From Rhodospirillaceae bacterium (lineage in GTDB: Bacteria; Pseudomonadota; Alphaproteobacteria; UBA6615), in assembly GCA_002724635.1 (NCBI GenBank), contig PBPM01000107.1, positions 36,560-100,559 of the forward strand: DNA of 64,000 nt, in the 5' to 3' direction. Position 1 is the stretch's first letter; each line of letters starts with the position of its first letter. A program made the translations under genes and the position numbers. The notes under the pieces are model-generated. The model did no database searches and was not told where the DNA came from. It was given only the letters and a program-made list of their open reading frames with translations. This document shows positions 30,175 through 38,873 of this stretch, piece after piece.

Positions 30175-31392
30175 TCAGCGGCTCCGGTGCTCGATGCGCG
30201 CCACCCAGACCATCAGGATGCTGCCTCCAATTGCCGCAGCGACCAAGGTGAACGGCGCGGCATCCCAGGTGCCGGTCCAAGTCACCGCCTTGGCCATAGC
30301 GACCGGCCCGACAAGCTGTCCCAGCTGGGAACCCTGCATCATCAGCCCTGTCGTCGCCCCGACCAACGCCGCTGTCCGCGCGACCACAGCGGCCGTTGCG
30401 AACAAGCAGGCCGGAATCACGCCTGCGATGAAGGACAGAAAGATAGCCGCGGCGAGCCGCACCGCGAAGGTCAGCCCGTCGTCGTACATGAGCGTCGCGC
30501 TTAGCGCGATAAGCACGAACGTGCCAATCACCAGCTTCCAACGCGCCACCCCTTGATGGATCGCGATCCCGCCGAGGATGTTCCCCACCACGTTCACGGC
30601 GGTGACAAAGGCGGTAAGCAGCGCTACGCGCTCGAGACCGAGAGACTCCGCCTCGACGTAGAAGGTCGGCAGCAGCGCTACCACCGAAACGTGTATCGAG
30701 GAGTAGGTCGCGAAGGTGAACGCAAGTACGAGCGGCCCGGAACGGGTGAACGTCCGCAACGCCTCGCCAAACGGGGGCGGCGATACGTTCGCGGTATCCC
30801 GCCCGCGCACGCGGGTGGCGAACGCCACGAGCGCCATCATCACGATCACCAGCACGCCATTCACGGTCCACAGCCCACGCCACCCGACGGCGTCGAGCAT
30901 GAGGGGAGTGACGAGAATCATGACAGCGACGCCGGCCGGCCAGTAGCCGCCGTAGACGCCCAGGATTAATCGTTGATGGCGCGGCAGAGCGAACCGAAGA
31001 AAAAGCGGCGGCGCCACCGCCACCACGACGACGAATCCGAATCCCTCGAGCACCCGGCTTGCCAGTAGCTGCGCGAAGCCATCAGCGCCCGCGCCGAGAA
31101 AGCTCGCGGCAGCCATCGCGACAAAGCCGGAGAGAATCAGCCTGCGATGACCCAGCCGATCGCCCAGCGCGCCCGCAAACATGCCGATCACGATGCCCAT
31201 CAAGTTGAAGATGGAGATGATCCAGACGCTTTCGTTTAGGCTCAGCCCGAGCTCCGCCTGCATCAGCGGAAGGGCTGCGGGTGCCTTGCCGATCTGGAAC
31301 GCCGCGATGACCGACGCCATGACAACCATCGAGACTGCGAACCAATTTGTACGCGCCGTCGGGTCAGCCGCGTGCGCTGTATCCAAAACCAT
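30175..31392 (-). CDS. MFS transporter
   Basis: A 405-residue protein with about twelve hydrophobic helices. The motif-A-like loop is G-A-L-G-D-R-L-G-H-R-R between helices 2 and 3. The pattern fits a 12-helix major facilitator exporter/importer of the MFS_1 group. The next genes on the same strand (upstream) are two amidases, so it may carry an amide or acid handled by them; that link is inference. Confidence 0.88.
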   Translation of the reverse strand: MVLDTAHAADPTARTNWFAVSMVVMASVIAAFQIGKAPAALPLMQAELGLSLNESVWIISIFNLMGIVIGMFAGALGDRLGHRRLILSGFVAMAAASFLGAGADGFAQLLASRVLEGFGFVVVVAVAPPLFLRFALPRHQRLILGVYGGYWPAGVAVMILVTPLMLDAVGWRGLWTVNGVLVIVMMALVAFATRVRGRDTANVSPPPFGEALRTFTRSGPLVLAFTFATYSSIHVSVVALLPTFYVEAESLGLERVALLTAFVTAVNVVGNILGGIAIHQGVARWKLVIGTFVLIALSATLMYDDGLTFAVRLAAAIFLSFIAGVIPACLFATAAVVARTAALVGATTGLMMQGSQLGQLVGPVAMAKAVTWTGTWDAAPFTLVAAAIGGSILMVWVARIEHRSR

Positions 31393-31620
31393 GGCCGCGG
31401 ATCAGGCCTTGAGGGCGATGTGGACGTAGAGACGCGGGCCGCTGGGCAACGCGACCCATGCGGGCGCGGCCGAAAGCCCCGCAACGGAGTCCAGAGCAGC
31501 GAGAAATCCGCGCCGCTCAAGCCGTTTTATATTCCGCCCGACGCCCATGCGGCCGAAGCTATCACCAAGGCGAGTTTGGCCCCAATCACTAAATCGCCCA
31601 TTGGTTAACGGCGCGATCAG

Positions 31621-32817
31621 CTATCTGACGACGGCAGCCGCGAGGTCGAGCAGCATCTCATCGCGCCCGTGCCCGGCGATGACACCAAGGCCGACGGACC
31701 CGGCGGCCGTTTCGCCCAGCGGCAACGAAACCTGGGGCAGCCGCGCCAGCGGGGCGGCGCAGTTGTAGAGTTCGTTCGTCGTCCGTAACCGGTCATAGAC
31801 CGCCTCATCGGCACCGGCCGGGGGCGCCGCCGAAGGGGCGGCGGGGACAAGCAGGATCGCGTCGTCGCCCAACGCACCCGCGAGGAACCCCTCAATCATC
31901 GCTCGCTTTGCCGTCGCATCCGCAACATCCGCCGGGCCGTAGTCGTCACCTGCTTCGAAGCGTTCGCGGAAGTGTGGCCCCATCTCCGGATCGGTCGCTC
32001 TCATCCACGCCAAATGCGACGCCGCCGCCTCGGAACCGCGGGTGACCTGCATTACCTGCTGCCACGCTGGATAGCCGCCATCCACGCCGGCACGATCGCT
32101 CGGACGGATCGGTTTTGCCGCACCGTATATTGCCTCGACCCTGGAGAGCGCCGGCGCGAGCGCGTCACGCACCTCGTCCGCGACCAGCTCGAATGCGTCT
32201 TCCGCGATCAGCACGCGGCCCGGCGGGGGCGTGTCCTGCCAGTCCATGAGGACCTTCGCGATCCAGCGAAATAGCGGAGCCTCGCGGGCGAACCAGCCAC
32301 AGGTGTCGAGGCTCGGCGCGAGCGGCAGGATGCCCTCGGTCGGGACGCGCCCGTGGCTTGGCCGAATACCGTAGAGCCCGCAGAAGGACGCCGGCACCCG
32401 AACGGACCCTCCGGTATCCGTGCCGAGCGCGAAGTCCGCCTGTCCGCAGGCGACCACCGACGCCGAGCCAGACGATGAACCGCCGGGGATGCACCCCTTG
32501 GCGCGCGGATTCACCGGCGTGCCGTAGTGAAAGTTCTCACCAATCAGCCCATAGGCGAATTCCTCGGTGATGGTCTTTCCGACGAGATCGGCACCAGCAT
32601 CGAGAAGCCGCTGCACGGCGGAGGCATGCCGAGGGGCGGGATCGTGGCTCGCAAACCAGTCCGGGTTGCCCGCGCCGGTGACGATGCCCTCTACATCGAT
32701 GATGTCCTTGACGGCGAAGGTCAGGCCCTTAAGCGGACCCTCTTCGGCGCCAGCGACCCCCACAGCGTCGATGTGGCTGCAGAAGCCCGACACGAATGTC
32801 CTGTACAGGTCGCTCAT
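31621..32817 (-). CDS. AMI1-like amidase, copy 2
   Basis: A 398-residue amidase-signature enzyme. The catalytic Lys is in FAVKDIIDVEG, and the Ser pair is in P-G-G-S-S-S-G-S-A and TDTGGSVRVPASFCGLYG. The stretch GNPDWFASH and GENFHYGTP closely follow plant AMI1 (indole-3-acetamide hydrolase), and the ~400-residue length fits that branch better than GatA. The start is the ATG at 32817, 7 bases after the stop of copy 3. The natural amide is unknown. Confidence 0.88.
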   Translation of the reverse strand: MSDLYRTFVSGFCSHIDAVGVAGAEEGPLKGLTFAVKDIIDVEGIVTGAGNPDWFASHDPAPRHASAVQRLLDAGADLVGKTITEEFAYGLIGENFHYGTPVNPRAKGCIPGGSSSGSASVVACGQADFALGTDTGGSVRVPASFCGLYGIRPSHGRVPTEGILPLAPSLDTCGWFAREAPLFRWIAKVLMDWQDTPPPGRVLIAEDAFELVADEVRDALAPALSRVEAIYGAAKPIRPSDRAGVDGGYPAWQQVMQVTRGSEAAASHLAWMRATDPEMGPHFRERFEAGDDYGPADVADATAKRAMIEGFLAGALGDDAILLVPAAPSAAPPAGADEAVYDRLRTTNELYNCAAPLARLPQVSLPLGETAAGSVGLGVIAGHGRDEMLLDLAAAVVR

Positions 32818-32824
32818 GAGCCAA

Positions 32825-34039
32825 TCACTTCGGTATCGGTAACGTTGGCGCCACCCCGGCCGAATGCAGCTCCAGCGCCAGATCCAGCAGCATCTCGTCG
32901 TTGCCACGCGCGGCGGCAAGCCCCAGCCCGAGTGGCAACCCATCGACCTCCGCCAGCGGCAGCACAATTTCCGGTAGTTGCCCCAAACCGGACAGCGCTC
33001 CGATCGGCTCGTTGGCCGCGCGGAAGGGATCGATGTCCGCGTCGCTGCCGCCGATCGGCGGGGCTGTGCCCGGCGCGGCGGGCAGCGCGATAACGTTTCC
33101 GTCGGCGAGCAGATCATCGAGGTAGGCGGAAATGCGATCGCGCCGAACCAGCGCCTCCTCCGCCTCCTCGGCTGTCACGCGTGCGCGCGCCTCGAAACGC
33201 GCCGCGACCCCGCTTCCCAGCTTCGGGCGCTTGGACAACATCCACGCGCCATGTTCCGCCCATGCTTCGCGACCCCAGAGCGTGCGCGCAGTCAGGGCCC
33301 AGGCATCGAGGCCCGCAATAGGCGCATCGTCCGCGACCCGCAAGGGTTCGGGCTCCCCCAACAGGGCTGCCACGCTGTCAATGGCCTCCATGAGCGCACC
33401 CCGGCAGCGTTCGTCGAGCAATTCCATCAGGTCCTCGGCGACAAAAAATCGACCTGGTGACGGCGCAACAACATGATCGTGAAACAGCACGGCACCCACG
33501 GCGGAGAGGAGTTCCGGATCATTTGCAAACCAACCGATGACGTCGAGGCTGCGCGAAAGGGACATGACGCCGTCCGTCGCCACCCGATCGTGAGTCGGCC
33601 GAATCCCGTAAATACCGCAGAAGCTCGCCGGTGAGCGCACCGATCCGCCGGTATCCGAGCCGAGGGCAAAATCCACCAGACCGGCCGTGACCGCAGCGGC
33701 GGAACCGGATGACGATCCACCCGACACGCGGCCAGGCGCGTTCAGGTTCAACGGTGTGCCGTGATGAATATTCTCACCCGTGAGGCCGGTAGCAAACTCT
33801 TCGGTCACCGTCTTGCCGACGAGTGACGCACCGGCATCCAAGCAGCGCAGGATCACCGATGCGGTGGCTTTAGCGGGACCGTGTGTGCGCAGCCAGTCCG
33901 GATTGCCGCAGCTGGTGGTCCGCCCGGCGACATCGATAATGTCCTTGGCCGCGAAGGTCGTACCCGCCAGCGGTCCCTCCGAGGCACCGTCCAACCGGAA
34001 CATCCCGTCCGGCACAAACGCACCAACTGTATCCTTCAT
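32825..34039 (-). CDS. AMI1-like amidase, copy 3
   Basis: A 404-residue paralogue of the gene just downstream. The Lys is in FAAKDIIDVAG and the Ser pair is in SGGSSSGSAAAV and SDTGGSVRSPASFCGIYG. It has the same G-N-P-D-W and E-N-I-H-H-G-T-P landmarks. Tandem arrangement with copy 2 and partial divergence suggest duplication followed by specialisation. The ATG at 34039 is preceded by GGAGGGA. Confidence 0.88.
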   Translation of the reverse strand: MKDTVGAFVPDGMFRLDGASEGPLAGTTFAAKDIIDVAGRTTSCGNPDWLRTHGPAKATASVILRCLDAGASLVGKTVTEEFATGLTGENIHHGTPLNLNAPGRVSGGSSSGSAAAVTAGLVDFALGSDTGGSVRSPASFCGIYGIRPTHDRVATDGVMSLSRSLDVIGWFANDPELLSAVGAVLFHDHVVAPSPGRFFVAEDLMELLDERCRGALMEAIDSVAALLGEPEPLRVADDAPIAGLDAWALTARTLWGREAWAEHGAWMLSKRPKLGSGVAARFEARARVTAEEAEEALVRRDRISAYLDDLLADGNVIALPAAPGTAPPIGGSDADIDPFRAANEPIGALSGLGQLPEIVLPLAEVDGLPLGLGLAAARGNDEMLLDLALELHSAGVAPTLPIPK

Positions 34040-34154
34040 CGATCCCTCCTCGCACCAGACGGGATTCTAGGTTTCGACCGATCCCCCGCCAAGCCTTTCC
34101 CACGTGTATCTTCACCGCTTGCCCGGCGCAAACACCCGCGACTAACGTTGCACG

Positions 34155-34745
34155 ATGTCAGCAGAACCCATGGCACTCTCCGAGGACGAACTCGCGCAGA
34201 CCGCGATCGACTGGCGGAACCTGATCTGGGTCGGGCTCGCACTCGCGGTGATGGTCTTGGCCATCATCGTCAACGACCTGTGGTTGCTGAATTTCGTACA
34301 CGTTTTCACAAGCTTGCTATGGACCGGGATTGACCTGCTGCTCGGCTTCGTGATCGGCCCGATCCTGCGCCGGCTGGAGTTCCAAGTGCGCCGGGCGATC
34401 ACCATGCGCCTCATGCCGCGACTGCTGTTCATACTGCCGACCGTTGCCATCATCACGCCGACCGCCGGCTGGTTCATGGCCGTCGAGACCGGATATCTCG
34501 AGCTCGCATTCCCGGAGGTGTGGTGGCTGATTGCCGCGCTCGCGATCACCGCCGTCCTATCGGTTCAAGGGCTGCTGGTCCTCCTGCCGACAAACGTGAT
34601 GGTCTATCTCGAGATGCGCAAACCGGCCCCCAACGGCGAGCGGATCGGCCGGCTGATGCGACGCTATGTGCGAGTGGTCGCGTTCCAGGGCTCGATGCAA
34701 ATCGTCATCATCGTGATCATGGCCCGTTTCGCCACCGGGCTCTGA
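34155..34745 (+). CDS. Integral membrane protein of unknown function
   Basis: A 196-residue protein with about five hydrophobic helices (L-I-W-V-G-L-A-L-A-V-M-V-L-A-I-I-V, then F-V-H-V-F-T-S-L-L-W-T-G-I-D-L-L-L-G-F). The H-V-F-T-S-L-L-W-T-G pattern with an intramembrane His is reminiscent of DUF2269-like or copper-resistance-D-like membrane proteins. I cannot assign a family. It is divergent from the amidase pair and convergent with the Lrp-family gene. Confidence 0.7.
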   Translation: MSAEPMALSEDELAQTAIDWRNLIWVGLALAVMVLAIIVNDLWLLNFVHVFTSLLWTGIDLLLGFVIGPILRRLEFQVRRAITMRLMPRLLFILPTVAIITPTAGWFMAVETGYLELAFPEVWWLIAALAITAVLSVQGLLVLLPTNVMVYLEMRKPAPNGERIGRLMRRYVRVVAFQGSMQIVIIVIMARFATGL

Positions 34746-34763
34746 TCGGTAGGGTCCAAGGCA

Positions 34764-35255
34764 TCACGATCCCGTATCGGCGATGTGCCCGAGCGGCAGC
34801 GCCGTGCGATAACTGACCTGTTTCAGGGCGAAGCTCGATTTGATGCTCGCCACGCCGGGAATCTTCGTCAGATGTTCCAGCAAGAAATGCTGGAAGGAGT
34901 TGAGGTCCGGCGCCACCACCCGCAGCAGATAGTCGCTGTCGCCGGTCATCAAGTAGCACTCCATCACCTCGGGCCGCTCCACGATCCGGCGCTCGAACTG
35001 CTCAAGCGCATTGTCGACCTGACGTTCGAGCGACACCTGCACGAAGACGCTGACCGGCAGACCCAGCGCCGCCGGATCGAGCAGCGCGGTGTAACGACGG
35101 ATATAGCCATCTTTCTCGAGGTTTCGCACCCGGCGCAAACAGGGCGACGGGGACAAGTTCACCTTGCGCGCCAGATCAGCGTTGGCGATCCGTGCATCGT
35201 CCTGAAGCGAATCGAGGATATTACGATCGATCGCGTCGAGGTTCATTATTGGCAT
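34764..35255 (-). CDS. Lrp/AsnC family transcriptional regulator
   Basis: A 163-residue regulator with an N-terminal winged helix-turn-helix ([16 protein letters not shown], then [14 protein letters not shown]) and a C-terminal RAM effector domain ([13 protein letters not shown]). I prefer the ATG at 35255, with GAGGTG just upstream, over 35246 or 35267. It is divergent from an MdeB-like 2-oxoacid dehydrogenase E1, the same pairing as Pseudomonas mdeR/mdeB, so it probably controls that gene in response to an amino acid. Confidence 0.9.
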   Translation of the reverse strand: MPIMNLDAIDRNILDSLQDDARIANADLARKVNLSPSPCLRRVRNLEKDGYIRRYTALLDPAALGLPVSVFVQVSLERQVDNALEQFERRIVERPEVMECYLMTGDSDYLLRVVAPDLNSFQHFLLEHLTKIPGVASIKSSFALKQVSYRTALPLGHIADTGS

Positions 35256-35382
35256 ATTGCACCTCATTTATTCCCAATTTATTATATTAATTGCGCTAAT
35301 AGACCGTATTAACGCCATTTTCGCAACGCGCGTCGAGCGTCGGAATGGTACGATCCGGGCAACGCCACACTGGATCAGACCG
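35256..35382. promoter_or_regulatory. Divergent promoter between the Lrp-type regulator and the E1 gene
   Basis: This 127-base spacer begins with a strikingly AT-rich stretch (about 35262-35300, including TTTATTATATTAATTG) in a GC-rich genome. AT-rich divergent spacers next to Lrp-family genes commonly hold their binding sites. I infer it contains both promoters and the regulator's operator. Confidence 0.5.
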
Positions 35383-37770
35383 ATGCTGCGCACGAAAGCC
35401 GACGCCCGAACGATTCTCTCCAATGTCGACATCGCGACGCTCGAGGCGCTTGAACGGAAGATCCTCTGGCTCTCAACTTGGATGATCCACAACGCCAACC
35501 ATGTGCGCGAGAGCCGGGACAGGCTAAAGGTCGGCGGCCACCAGTCCTCCTGCGCTTCCGCCGCGACGCTGCTGACCGCGCTCTATCTGCACAGCCTGCG
35601 ACCGGAAGACCGGGTGGCGGTGAAGCCCCATGCTGCGCCGGTATTCCACGCGATCCAGTATCTGCTTGGCCGCCAGGACCTGACGAAGCTCCAGAACTTT
35701 CGCGCGCTGGGCGGCGCCCAGTCCTACCCGTCACGGACCAAGGACACCGATGACGTGGACTTCTCGACCGGCTCGGTCGGGTTGGGCGTCGGGGCGACCC
35801 TCTTCGGCGCAATGGTGCGCGACTATGTGTACCATCACGGCCTGGCAGAAGGTAAGCCGAAGGGCCGGCTGGTCGCTCTCATGGGCGACGCGGAGCTCGA
35901 CGAGGGCAATGTGTTCGAGGCACTCCTCGAAGGGTGGAAGCATGACGTGCGGAACCTCTGGTGGGTGATCGACTACAATCGCCAGAGCCTCGACGGGGTG
36001 GTGCACGATTACCTGTTTCAGCGCATCAAGGACTTCTTCGGAACGGTCGGCTGGAACGTGGTCGAGCTCAAGTACGGTAAGCTGCAGGAAGAAGCGTTCC
36101 AGCGGCCCGGCGGCGACGCACTCCGGAAGTGGATCGACGAATGCTCGAACCAGCTCTATTCGGCACTGACTTTTCAGGGCGGCGAGGCTTGGCGGGAACA
36201 CCTCGCGGCGGATATCGGCGACATCGCCGGGATCAAGGCGCTGCTCGACGACCATGATGATGCGGCGCTACACCGGCTGATGACCAACCTGGGCGGCCAC
36301 GACATGGCGGCAACTCTAGAGGCCTTTGCCGCCGTCGGCGACGACGATACGCCACAATGCTTCGTCGCCTACACGATCAAGGGATTCAACACGCCGCTGG
36401 CCGGGCACAAAGACAACCACTCTGGCCTTATGAACATCGAACAGATGACGTCATTCAAGGAGAGCCACGCGATCCGCGACGGCCACGAATGGGATTTCGC
36501 AGAGGGGCTGGACCTGTCCAAGGAAGCACTCAGGGCGTTCCTCACCGACGTACCGTTCGCCCAACGGCCCGCCCGCAACGCGGCCCCGCAGATTCAGGTC
36601 GCAGCACTGCCCGCGCCCGCAGGCGACCGGATGTCGACTCAGGAGGCCTTCGGACAGATTCTGAACGATCTCGGCCGCGGCGACAGCGAGCTCGCAAGCC
36701 GGATCATCACCACGACCCCCGACGTCACGGTTACCACCAACATGGCCGGCTGGGTGAACCAACGCGGGCTGTTCCATCAAGAGGACACCGCCGACGTGTT
36801 CCGAGAGGAAAAGGTACCCTCGGCGTTCAAATGGTCCGCGGGACCGAACGGCCAGCATATCGAGCTGGGCATCGCCGAGAACAACTTGTTCCTGCTGCTG
36901 GCAACGCTCGGCCTGTCGGACAAGCTCTTCGGGGCTCGACTGTTGCCGATCGGCGCGCTTTACGACCCGTTTATCGCGCGCGGGCTCGATAGCCTTAACT
37001 ATGCCTGTTACCAGGACGCGCGGTTCATGGCCGTCGCCACGCCGTCGGGGATCACGCTGGCACCCGAGGGCGGTGCCCACCAGTCGATCAACTCACCCCT
37101 GATAGGCCTGTCCCAGCCCGGCCTTTCATCGTTCGAGCCGGCCTATGCCGACGAGCTTGCACACATCATGGGCTGGGGTTTTGAACATATGCAGGCCGAT
37201 GATGGCGGATCGATCTACCTGCGCCTCTCGACACTCGCGATCGACCAGCCAAAGCGCGACTTCGCGGCCATCGCCGACGACGTGCTGGCGGGTGCCTACT
37301 GGCTCCGCGAGCCTGCGCCCAGCACTGAGCTGGCCATCGCCTATACCGGCGTGATCGCCCCCGAGGCGATCGCCGCGCATGAAGCGCTGCTCGAGGACAT
37401 CCCGGGTGCCGGGCTCCTTGCCGTGACCTCAGCCGACCGGCTCTACCGAAACTGGCAGGCCGCCACCCGCACCCACGTGAACGGCCCCAGCGTCACGCCG
37501 TCGCACATCGAGCGGTTGCTGGGCCGGCTGGCACCCGATGCCGGGTTGGTGACGGTACTCGACGGACACCCGGCGACGCTCGCCTGGCTCGGTGGCGTCG
37601 CCCGCCACGACATCACGGCACTGGGGGTCGAGAATTTCGGCCAGTCGGGCGATCTGCCCGACCTCTATCGCACCCACGGAATCGACGCCGGCGCGATCCT
37701 CGACGGCGCCGCCGCCGTCATCACCCGGCGCATGCGCCGGCGCGGTATGCTCAGGCCGACGGCAGCGTAA
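35383..37770 (+). CDS. Homodimeric 2-oxoacid dehydrogenase E1 (MdeB/AceE-like transketolase-fold)
   Basis: A 795-residue thiamine-diphosphate enzyme. The N-terminal transketolase-like domain holds GDAELDEGNVFEAL with downstream W-V-I-D-Y-N-R-Q-S-L-D, the ThDP/Mg site of AceE-type E1 proteins. The second half has L-G-I-A-E-N-N-L-F and a transketolase C-domain. It is shorter than AceE (~890) and matches MdeB-type alpha-ketobutyrate/pyruvate E1. No E2 or E3 gene is adjacent, so it must use subunits encoded elsewhere. Regulation by the divergent Lrp-type gene is likely. Confidence 0.87.
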   Translation: MLRTKADARTILSNVDIATLEALERKILWLSTWMIHNANHVRESRDRLKVGGHQSSCASAATLLTALYLHSLRPEDRVAVKPHAAPVFHAIQYLLGRQDLTKLQNFRALGGAQSYPSRTKDTDDVDFSTGSVGLGVGATLFGAMVRDYVYHHGLAEGKPKGRLVALMGDAELDEGNVFEALLEGWKHDVRNLWWVIDYNRQSLDGVVHDYLFQRIKDFFGTVGWNVVELKYGKLQEEAFQRPGGDALRKWIDECSNQLYSALTFQGGEAWREHLAADIGDIAGIKALLDDHDDAALHRLMTNLGGHDMAATLEAFAAVGDDDTPQCFVAYTIKGFNTPLAGHKDNHSGLMNIEQMTSFKESHAIRDGHEWDFAEGLDLSKEALRAFLTDVPFAQRPARNAAPQIQVAALPAPAGDRMSTQEAFGQILNDLGRGDSELASRIITTTPDVTVTTNMAGWVNQRGLFHQEDTADVFREEKVPSAFKWSAGPNGQHIELGIAENNLFLLLATLGLSDKLFGARLLPIGALYDPFIARGLDSLNYACYQDARFMAVATPSGITLAPEGGAHQSINSPLIGLSQPGLSSFEPAYADELAHIMGWGFEHMQADDGGSIYLRLSTLAIDQPKRDFAAIADDVLAGAYWLREPAPSTELAIAYTGVIAPEAIAAHEALLEDIPGAGLLAVTSADRLYRNWQAATRTHVNGPSVTPSHIERLLGRLAPDAGLVTVLDGHPATLAWLGGVARHDITALGVENFGQSGDLPDLYRTHGIDAGAILDGAAAVITRRMRRRGMLRPTAA

Positions 37771-37776
37771 ACAAGC

Positions 37777-37830
37777 GGGCGGGTTGAAAACCCGCCCCTA
37801 CACCAGAACGCACGCGGGTCTGCGACCCGC
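37777..37830. repeat. Two GC-rich palindromes, REP-like, downstream of the E1 gene
   Basis: GGGCGGGTT/AACCCGCCC (37777-37797, 3-base loop) and GCGGGTC/GACCCGC (37814-37830, 3-base loop) follow the E1 stop within 60 bases. The paired units flank a short conserved-looking linker, as in REP/BIME elements. The first could also act as a terminator, although no T-tract follows. Confidence 0.6.
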
Positions 37831-37880
37831 CCGCCTAACGTATACCGATCTAGGTAACCCGGTTTGGTGACGCAGCAAGC

Positions 37881-37970
37881 CTTATCCTGAGGAGGGCCGT
37901 CTGGCCAGTACTACGGATAGAGACGGCAGCAATATGCTTCGAGACGGATTCCGCGCCTCCTCAGCAGAAG
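37881..37970. repeat. Dispersed palindromic repeat ('cctgaggagg' type)
   Basis: CTGAGGAGG (37887-37895) and its inverse CCTCCTCAG (37956-37964) flank an element containing ATGCTTCGAGACGG. This pattern, with CCTGAGGAGG and CTTCGAGACG blocks, is a familiar dispersed intergenic repeat in alphaproteobacterial genomes. It sits between convergent genes and encodes nothing. Confidence 0.6.
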
Positions 37971-37997
37971 GGGGAGGGCTGCCGGCAGACGGCTCCC

Positions 37998-38873
37998 TCA
38001 AACCGTGCGACGCTCCTGGCGCGAGATATAGACGACGGCGCCGACAATGATTGCACCGCCAATCCAGGTCCAGACCGTCGGCACTTCGGTGAAAAGTAGG
38101 AAGCCGAAGGACGAGGTGACAATCAGGCGCGAATAGTCGTAGGGCAACACAGCAGAGGCCTCGGCCACCGTGAAGGCACGCACCAAGCAGATATGCGCCC
38201 CGAGCCCCGCCGTCCCGAGCATCGCCATCCAGAAGAGCGCCATGGGGGTCGGCCACGCCCAGACGAAAAGTGCCGGCACTAGCGTGAAAGGCACCGCTGC
38301 GATCGCCAGCCAGGCGACGGTCGTGGTCGGCGCATCATCGGCGGCTAGGTAGCGTATCATCAGGTTCGACCCGGCGATGAACAGGGCCGATATCAGCGGC
38401 AGGGCAAACAGGATATTCACGTCGCTCACGCCCGGCCGCAGCACGACCCAGACCCCGGCGAAGCCCACCGCGGTCGCAATCCAACGCCGCGCGCGCACCA
38501 CCTCGCCGAGCAGCAGGACGGCGCCCATGGTACCGAACAGCGGCGCGGCGAAGGTCAGCGCCGAGACCTCCGCCAAGGGCAGGTTGGCCTGGGCCATGAC
38601 CAGCAGGATCAGCCCCGTCATCGAGAAGGCGGCGCGCAAGAGCTGGCCGAGCGGATGCGCCGAGCGGAGCGCGGTGCGCCGGTGCATCACGATCCAAGGC
38701 AGGATCAGCAGAAAGAAGACTAGGGACCGCCAGAACGAGACAATCAGCGGGTCCGAGCCCTCGCCCACGGCGAACCGAACCCAGACCCCGTGGGTACCGA
38801 AGAACAGCGAGGCGGCCAACATCCACACCGCGCCACGGACATTGCCGGGCAACCGGGCAAAGGCGTCAAACAA
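37998..38873 (-). CDS. DMT/EamA family transporter
   Basis: About 291 residues, ten hydrophobic helices, two EamA repeats (G-A-V-W-M-L-A-A-S-L-F-F-G and A-L-F-I-A-G-S-N-L-M-I-R-Y-L). No ATG lies in a sensible place near the N-terminus. I take the TTG at 38873, which overlaps the stop of the 2-hydroxyacid dehydrogenase by 8 bases, so the two are coupled. It may export the hydroxyacid or a related product; the substrate is unknown. Confidence 0.83.
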   Translation of the reverse strand: MFDAFARLPGNVRGAVWMLAASLFFGTHGVWVRFAVGEGSDPLIVSFWRSLVFFLLILPWIVMHRRTALRSAHPLGQLLRAAFSMTGLILLVMAQANLPLAEVSALTFAAPLFGTMGAVLLLGEVVRARRWIATAVGFAGVWVVLRPGVSDVNILFALPLISALFIAGSNLMIRYLAADDAPTTTVAWLAIAAVPFTLVPALFVWAWPTPMALFWMAMLGTAGLGAHICLVRAFTVAEASAVLPYDYSRLIVTSSFGFLLFTEVPTVWTWIGGAIIVGAVVYISRQERRTV

